From assembly GCF_000008765.1 (NCBI RefSeq), contig NC_003030.1, positions 1,522,001 to 1,586,000 of the forward strand: a stretch of DNA of 64,000 bases, read 5' to 3'. Origin of the DNA: Clostridium acetobutylicum ATCC 824. GTDB lineage: Bacteria > Bacillota > Clostridia > Clostridiales > Clostridiaceae. Within the stretch, counting starts at the first letter, position 1. The number at the start of each line of letters is the position of its first letter. A model generated the notes under the pieces. It had not been told where the DNA came from and made no database searches. It worked only from the letters and a program-made list of their open reading frames with translations. Below, piece by piece: positions 58,242 through 64,000 of the stretch. The position numbers and the translations under genes are program-made.

Positions 58242-59612
58242 ATGAAATTAATGAGAAAAAATGAAACTAGAGAATTTTTGATTGAAGATATAGAATTTCC
58301 TGCGGTGGGAGTTGCATTTTATAACGATAAAAAGGTTTACATAAAAGGGGCAGTGCCAGGACAAAAGGTTTTAGCTCGAGTTAGCAAGGTAAGGCGTGAA
58401 AAAATAGAAGCAAAGCTTAAGGAGATAGTTACAAATATTCCAGGTGCAGCTCAGCCAAAATGTCCTGATTTCGGAGTGTGTGGAGGCTGCGTTCATCAGT
58501 TTTTACCCTATGAAAAACAGCTTGAGTTTAAGGAAAGAGAAGTACTTAAGCTTTTTAAAGATGCAAAAATAGAGGGCTTTGAATATTTAGGAATACTAGG
58601 CAGTCCTGAAAAGGAAGAGTACAGAAATAAAATGGAGTACACCTTTGGAGATTTTGTAAAAGGAGGAGAGCTTACCTTAGGAATGCATGCTAAAAACAGC
58701 GGCTTTTCTATAGTGAATACTGATAAGTGTAATATAGTTGATGAAGATTTCAGAATAATACTAAAAACTGTAGTAGAGTATTTCAGAAAAAAAGACCTTC
58801 CTATATATAAGGTTATGCAGCATGTAGGTTATCTAAGAAATTTGGTAGTAAGAAAGGCTAAAAATACAGGAGAAATCTTAATAGCCCTTGTAACTACTTC
58901 TCAGGTCGATTTTGATTTAACTGAGCTTACTGAAATTCTTAAAAGTATAAATTATCTTGGAGAGCTAAAGGGAATACTTCATGTTATAAATGATGGTTTA
59001 GCTGACATGGTTCGTGGAGACAAAATCGTAACTTTATTTGGTCAAGATTACATAACGGAAAGAATTCTGGACTTAAAGTTTAAGATATCTCTATTCTCCT
59101 TTTTTCAAACAAATTCTAAGGGAGCAGAAAAACTATACAGTGAAGTACTAGAGTTTCTAGGCGATGTTTCAAATAAAACTGTTTTTGATTTATACTGTGG
59201 TACTGGAACTATAGGACAGCTTGCTTCAAAAAAAGCAGAAAAGGTAATAGGCATTGAGCTTATTGAAGAGGCGGTTGAGGCAGCAAAGGAAAATACAAAG
59301 CTTAATAATATTTCAAATTGCAGCTTTATAGCGGGAGATGTTGCAAAGGTAATAACGGAGATAAAAGAAAAGCCTGACACAATAATTCTGGATCCACCAA
59401 GACCAGGAGTTAGTCCAAACGCAATGAAGTATGTTATTAAGTTTAATGCGCCTGAAATAGTGTATGTTTCCTGCAATCCAAAGACACTTGTAAATGATCT
59501 TGGAGTTTTAAGGGCGTACGGATATGAAGTTGAGAAGGTTAAAATTGTTGATATGTTCCCTGGGACGGGGCATGTGGAGACGGTTGTGTTGCTACAAAGA
59601 AAAATTATATAG
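58242..59612 (+). CDS. 23S rRNA (uracil-C5)-methyltransferase, RlmD/RlmCD family
   Basis: A 456-residue TrmA/RumA-family enzyme. A TRAM domain occupies about residues 8-68, followed by the Fe-S cluster cysteines in [13 protein letters not shown] (Cys74, Cys80, Cys83) plus a later DKC near residue 162. The SAM motif [13 protein letters not shown] is near residue 318, the DPPRPGVSP motif near 384, and the nucleophile in VSCNPKTL near residue 408. It makes 5-methyluridine in 23S rRNA. ATGs at 58242 and 58251 are both possible; the second is better spaced from GAGGAG. It is followed by a terminator and then a 490-base gap. Confidence 0.92.
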   Translation: MKLMRKNETREFLIEDIEFPAVGVAFYNDKKVYIKGAVPGQKVLARVSKVRREKIEAKLKEIVTNIPGAAQPKCPDFGVCGGCVHQFLPYEKQLEFKEREVLKLFKDAKIEGFEYLGILGSPEKEEYRNKMEYTFGDFVKGGELTLGMHAKNSGFSIVNTDKCNIVDEDFRIILKTVVEYFRKKDLPIYKVMQHVGYLRNLVVRKAKNTGEILIALVTTSQVDFDLTELTEILKSINYLGELKGILHVINDGLADMVRGDKIVTLFGQDYITERILDLKFKISLFSFFQTNSKGAEKLYSEVLEFLGDVSNKTVFDLYCGTGTIGQLASKKAEKVIGIELIEEAVEAAKENTKLNNISNCSFIAGDVAKVITEIKEKPDTIILDPPRPGVSPNAMKYVIKFNAPEIVYVSCNPKTLVNDLGVLRAYGYEVEKVKIVDMFPGTGHVETVVLLQRKII

Positions 59613-59762
59613 AAATCCTTAATTTTAGGCACTTCTTCAACCATTTTGTTTTTACAAATGAGGGGGATAAAATCCGCAATAAACAGTTAAAAAAATATAT
59701 TAACGTTTATGTGGTTATTGATCTGGAATGTGGGAACACAATAGAATAAAATTAAAAGTTAT

Positions 59763-59793
59763 GGGATACTGTGAAAATGGTATCTCTTTTTTA
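59763..59793 (+). terminator. Terminator after the rRNA methyltransferase
   Basis: GGGATACT (59763-59770) pairs with GGTATCTC (59779-59786; with G-U pairs) and is followed by T6. The 489-base gap from 59613 to 60101 otherwise contains AT-rich sequence and one inverted repeat. Confidence 0.75.
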
Positions 59794-59944
59794 TGATTGG
59801 ATATTCAGAAATGACTGCCTATTTTTGTGTAAAAATTAGGGAAAAAGTGATTAGCATACAATGAAAAAATGAGGGATTTTTATCTTTATTTATAAAAGAA
59901 ATAAAATCATTCTGTTTAATTGATATTTACCTAATATAAAGAAA

Positions 59945-59970
59945 CACAAATATATTTTGGCATATTTGTG
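59945..59970. repeat. Inverted repeat upstream of the STAND gene
   Basis: CACAAATAT (59945-59953) and ATATTTGTG (59962-59970) are perfect inverted repeats 8 bases apart, 132 bases before the gene. There is no T run, so it is either an operator or a chance palindrome. Confidence 0.4.
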
Positions 59971-60101
59971 GAAAATGAAGAGGGATATTTAGAATTTTGT
60001 AGAATATTAAAAATAAAATTCATTATAGACATATAAAAAGTGAGTTTTTAAGAGTATAGTAATTTATTAAAACATTGTGAGATTATAGAGGTGAATTTAC
60101 T

Positions 60102-63100
60102 GTGAAGGAAGCAACAGGAGCAAGGGAATCAAACGCAGGAGATGATTTTCATTTTATTTGGTCTGCTAAAAAATCACTTCAATTGTTAGAACCTGATACG
60201 GAACTTGAAGCAATATGTGTAGAAGGACCAAGTATTGAAGATAGCATAATTTTTGAAGATGATGAAAAGGCATTATTATCAATAGATGTCGCTGAGTATT
60301 TTGGAGGAAAAAAATATGAAGATGCAAGCAGAGTGATTTTTTCTCAATTAAAATATAGTACTCGCCATGGGGACTTGCCCTGGACACTTTCGTCTTTATC
60401 AGTATCTACAAATTCTGGGAAAGATAATTCAATTATTCAACGATTAGCACAAACATATAAAGGGTTTAAAAAAAAACATCCTAAAGACATAGAGAAATTA
60501 AGATTAAAATTAGTAACCAATAGGACTATAGAAGAGAAATTTAAAAAGCTTATAGATAATTGTAATGAAGAAATTGAAAAGAATGATTGTAAAAAGTATC
60601 TCGATTTAAAGAATGTATTACCTAAAGAAAATCATGATTATTTAAAGTCGTTTTACCAAGAAACAAAGTTGAGTACCACAGAATTTGTAGGCTTTTTAAA
60701 ATGTATTGATTTGAGTGAATGTGGAAGTGACATAAGAGATATACATGAATCAGAGGTAATTAGTTCTTTGGCTAGACTTGGAATGTTAGATTTGAAAACC
60801 AATTATGATAAGCTAATTCAATTTATAAGAAAACAAATGTCTCCGGAGGAAAATGAGTCAGTGCCGATTGACAAAAATATTATGGCAAATTTCTTTAATA
60901 CAATTCCGGATGGTTTGTTTCCTGCTAATTCACAAGTAATAAAACCACAAAAATATATTAAGAGAAATATTAGTGATGATATTGTCAGAGAAATAATTAT
61001 TAATAGAAAGCAACATATTTGTTTACATGCGACTGGTGGAATAGGTAAGACTACAGTAGTGTCTGATTTGGAAAGTGGATTGCCAATTGGTTCAATAGTA
61101 TTATTATATGACTGTTTTGGTGGTGGATCATATTTAGATCCATCTACACCATTACATACATACAAAAATGCTATAGTACAGTTAAGCAATGAATTAGCAT
61201 TAAAATGTTACACCCCATTTCTTGTTAAAACTAATTTAGATGAAAGTGAGTATTTAAGAAATTTTTCCATTAGACTTAAACAAGCATCTAACTATATAAA
61301 AGCAATTAATAAAGAAGCTGTTATATTATTAGTATTAGATGCAGTTGACAATAGTTATTTAGCATCAGAAGTATTAGGAGATACATGTTTTGCAGACAAA
61401 CTTTTGAAAATTACTTTGCCGCAAAATGTTTCAATTTTAGTTACATCAAGAACAGAACGATTAGAAAAATTTGAATTACCTTACGGAACAACTATGATTA
61501 AATTAGAAGGATTTAATAAGGAAGAACAACGTAATTACATTGATCTGTTTTATGAAAATGTATCAGATTATCAATGTGAAGAAGTAAGAAAACTTACTAA
61601 CGGTAACCCGAGGGTTCAATACTATGTTTTTTCGAAGATATCTGGTACTATTGAAGAAGCATTGCAATATCTTAACCCAAATGGGAAAAACTTGCATGGA
61701 ATATTCGAAGAAGCTATAAAAAAGATAGATACTAGAATAACTTCAGAGATAATATCTTTTGAAGAGCTGTGTAGAGCATTAGTTGAATTACCAAGACCAA
61801 TTCCAATTGATATTATTACAAGTTCTACTGATTATGATATTGAAAAATTGGAAAGTGCATGTTCTGAATATTTGATTGGAGTTTATTTTGGAAATGGAAT
61901 TATAACTTTTAGAGATGAAGATTTTGAAGATTATTTAAGAACAACAATTAAAAATGGTGAATCGGCAATAATAAAAATTGCTGAAACGCTTTATAATAAG
62001 CGATTTGATGACTATTATTCTGTTAAATATTTGCATATATTTTTGGGAAAAGCTCGAAAACTAAATGAAATTTTGGATTCAATCTATACTATAAATAATA
62101 TTAATATCTCATTAATTGAAGATGAAAAAAACGAAATTATATCAAAACGAATTAAAAGTGCTTTCTCAATCGATGATATCTATAATAATAATTATAGATT
62201 GGATGCATATAAACTTTTATATTTTTTAACTAAATGTAGAGCTACTGATGCTGGAGTAAAGGAAATTATATTAGAGAATATTAGACTAGCTAAGAAATTA
62301 GGATTTGAAAGTACTATTTCCAGATATATTTCGGGAAAATCAGATTTTAATTCATTAAGTGAATTGACATTACAAACATATGCAAATTCATTACTTAAAC
62401 ATACTGAGTTAGCAGATCAATTTTTTGCTACATCTTCTGCAATAATAAAACAGTATTCGAAAGAGGAAAAGAATAATAAAAATTTTCAACATACAATTGA
62501 GAGACTAGATGTATCACGATTAGGTATATACATGGCAATGAGATATGATTCGGAAAGATTAGTCAATTGGATGCATGGTTGGAGTCCATATCCTACTCAA
62601 GAATACTTTGATATTACTTATAGTTTACTTTTGCAAGGGAATATAGAGAAAGCTAAATCAATAATTAGCCTATCTGATGATATAGATATGTTTGCAGCAT
62701 GTGCAATTGCATTTGAAGAATTAAATCATTCTATAAACGATGAAATTTGGATTTTAGGTGAAAATCTTACTAATTATATGGAAAAAAAGAAAAAAATACA
62801 TGTAACAGACTTGAAATATAGGATTAGTCTAGCAGAGTTGTTATTAAAAAGAGGAAAAATTCAAGAAGCAGAAAATATAGCTTATAATACCGATATAAGA
62901 ATGGATTTTTCATATATATCATTTTATGAAATGAATGGTGAATTGCCAAAAGAATATACATTTAGATTGTATGCATTAAAGAAGTACTTAAAAGGTGAAA
63001 AATATTGTTTTGATGATTTTTGGATACCTAGCGTTAGAAAATATGAGAAAAATGGTAGTCACGAGATAAAAGAAAAGCGAGAAGAATTGAAAAAAATCAT

Positions 63101-64000
63101 AGATTTTATTATTGATTCCTTTTTTATTAGAGTTAGAATGTTAGCTGGTTCAAGTATAGATAAACCAGCTAACATGGATCAATTTCTTGAAAAAATTTCA
63201 AATTGTGAACATGGATTTTATCAATTTTATAATGATCATAATTCTTATGATTATTATAGAATAATCATAAAAAATATATTTGACATATTGTTTAGTCAAG
63301 AAAAAAGTTTAATAAAAGAATATTGTAAAAGAAATTTAGAAAATAAATATTTAGATAATAAATTTCACTTTAAAATAATACACGAAATTATAAAAAATAA
63401 AAAGTATATAGATGTTGCAGCATGGTATTTAAACGAGCTTGATAAAAAAATGAATAGATATCCACAGTCTGCATATGAATTAAAGGAATTTTATTTAGAG
63501 TGTTCAAAGAAAGCTGTAATATTTGATAATAAATTATCGTATCAGTATTTCCTTAAAGCAATTAAAGCTATTATAGGTGTAGATGATGAAGCTTATAGAA
63601 GGATAAACTTGTTTAGACAACTTTCAGAAAATTATATAAAAGACGAAAATGCATCTGAACTTGTATATAATTTTACACGTATTATAGAAGATAGTTATAG
63701 AAGGCTAGAGGATAGAAAACATCTTCCTACAGATAATATTTTCAAACTATTAACCAACATTCACCCGTCTTCTGCAATAGCAGCAGCTTGTAGATTGGAA
63801 GATAGAGATGAAGGTTATGCTACATTAGGCTTTGAAATTTCAATACCATATATTATTGAAGAATCGTTATATAAGGATGAAATTTCGAAAGAAATTGCCA
63901 TAGCACTTTCTAATATAGATGTTAATTATGGAACTACATATGATGATATTGTGGATATGGTAATAGAAAAGATTAGGAGAGAAAAAAACAAAAGAACAGA
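60102..64000 (+). CDS. STAND/NACHT-like NTPase with PD-(D/E)XK-type nuclease domain (Avs-like), truncated by the window
   Basis: A GTG start (after AGAGGTGAATTTACT) opens a frame of about 1,299 codons with no stop before the window ends, so the C-terminus is missing. Residues 1-120: AGDDFHFIW, Glu41, Asp62 and QLK (Gln82-Lys84) form a PD-(D/E)XK-like nuclease region resembling Cap4/DUF4297-type effectors. Residues ~300-580: Walker A TGGIGKTT (Gly312-Thr318), Walker B LLVLDAVDN (Asp413), then TSRTER and a winged-helix-like part, as in STAND or NACHT NTPases. Beyond ~600 it is long, helical and TPR-like, the usual sensor region. Nuclease-STAND-repeat proteins are the layout of Avs antiphage sensors. 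The defence role is inference; no database was consulted. Confidence 0.78.
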   Translation, partial: MKEATGARESNAGDDFHFIWSAKKSLQLLEPDTELEAICVEGPSIEDSIIFEDDEKALLSIDVAEYFGGKKYEDASRVIFSQLKYSTRHGDLPWTLSSLSVSTNSGKDNSIIQRLAQTYKGFKKKHPKDIEKLRLKLVTNRTIEEKFKKLIDNCNEEIEKNDCKKYLDLKNVLPKENHDYLKSFYQETKLSTTEFVGFLKCIDLSECGSDIRDIHESEVISSLARLGMLDLKTNYDKLIQFIRKQMSPEENESVPIDKNIMANFFNTIPDGLFPANSQVIKPQKYIKRNISDDIVREIIINRKQHICLHATGGIGKTTVVSDLESGLPIGSIVLLYDCFGGGSYLDPSTPLHTYKNAIVQLSNELALKCYTPFLVKTNLDESEYLRNFSIRLKQASNYIKAINKEAVILLVLDAVDNSYLASEVLGDTCFADKLLKITLPQNVSILVTSRTERLEKFELPYGTTMIKLEGFNKEEQRNYIDLFYENVSDYQCEEVRKLTNGNPRVQYYVFSKISGTIEEALQYLNPNGKNLHGIFEEAIKKIDTRITSEIISFEELCRALVELPRPIPIDIITSSTDYDIEKLESACSEYLIGVYFGNGIITFRDEDFEDYLRTTIKNGESAIIKIAETLYNKRFDDYYSVKYLHIFLGKARKLNEILDSIYTINNINISLIEDEKNEIISKRIKSAFSIDDIYNNNYRLDAYKLLYFLTKCRATDAGVKEIILENIRLAKKLGFESTISRYISGKSDFNSLSELTLQTYANSLLKHTELADQFFATSSAIIKQYSKEEKNNKNFQHTIERLDVSRLGIYMAMRYDSERLVNWMHGWSPYPTQEYFDITYSLLLQGNIEKAKSIISLSDDIDMFAACAIAFEELNHSINDEIWILGENLTNYMEKKKKIHVTDLKYRISLAELLLKRGKIQEAENIAYNTDIRMDFSYISFYEMNGELPKEYTFRLYALKKYLKGEKYCFDDFWIPSVRKYEKNGSHEIKEKREELKKIIDFIIDSFFIRVRMLAGSSIDKPANMDQFLEKISNCEHGFYQFYNDHNSYDYYRIIIKNIFDILFSQEKSLIKEYCKRNLENKYLDNKFHFKIIHEIIKNKKYIDVAAWYLNELDKKMNRYPQSAYELKEFYLECSKKAVIFDNKLSYQYFLKAIKAIIGVDDEAYRRINLFRQLSENYIKDENASELVYNFTRIIEDSYRRLEDRKHLPTDNIFKLLTNIHPSSAIAAACRLEDRDEGYATLGFEISIPYIIEESLYKDEISKEIAIALSNIDVNYGTTYDDIVDMVIEKIRREKNKRT

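Noticed and set aside
59105-59644. A 179-codon open frame on the minus strand over the end of the rRNA methyltransferase gene
   Set aside because: It mirrors conserved methyltransferase motifs on the other strand and has no family signature of its own.

Overview
The window is a compact, very AT-rich bacterial chromosome segment with Gram-positive Shine-Dalgarno sites, many intrinsic terminators, a small acid-soluble spore protein, a lipoteichoic-acid-synthase-type enzyme and a secreted protein made of clostridial hydrophobic (ChW) repeats. Together these point to a solventogenic Clostridium, C. acetobutylicum or a close relative. The species call is inferred from gene content, not from any database comparison.

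Layout. 1-5664: distal part of an anaerobic cobalamin operon (cbiD end, cbiT, cbiL, cbiF, cbiJ, cbiH, cobU, cobS, cobC). 5694-12011: a metallo-beta-lactamase-fold hydrolase, a chemoreceptor, a spore protein, a cupin and a large secreted ChW/Ig-like protein with a cysteine-peptidase-like C-terminus. 12139-19685: purine operon purE-C-F-M-N-H-D preceded by two PurBox-like repeats. 19776-23434: a TPP riboswitch with terminator, followed by a TatD-type hydrolase, a thiamine-binding-type protein and an ABC transporter for a thiamine pyrimidine precursor. 23500-25599: membrane acyltransferase and another metallo-hydrolase. 25615-32689: beta-glucoside utilisation (DeoR regulator, two GH1 6-phospho-beta-glucosidases, LicT antiterminator, EIIBCA PTS permease) with two RAT/terminator switches and a repeated DeoR-type operator. 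32985-39460: a complete Ter stress module (YceG-like, TelA, three TerD-family proteins, TerC). 39575-42187: GNAT, membrane protein, nitroreductase, LD-carboxypeptidase. 42297-44560: AmmeMemoRadiSam pair (LigB-like+AMMECR1 fusion and radical SAM enzyme). 44594-59612: housekeeping and regulatory genes including a CNNM/CBS protein, SDR, dUTPase, PucR + class III aminotransferase, galE, DeoR + rpiA, a cis-prenyltransferase paralog, HAD protein, LtaS-like protein and a 23S rRNA uracil methyltransferase.

60102-64000 holds a very long open frame that runs off the window edge. It carries a PD-(D/E)XK-like nuclease region, a Walker A/B NTPase of STAND/NACHT type and a long helical C-terminal region. 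This is the architecture of Avs-like antiphage sensors and is the best candidate here for a defence system. Other points of interest are a three-fold repeated YceG protein, two genes whose Shine-Dalgarno is separated from the start codon by a hairpin (16642-16698 and 24645-24705), and a TatD hydrolase under TPP control.

No rRNA, tRNA, CRISPR array or insertion sequence was recognised.
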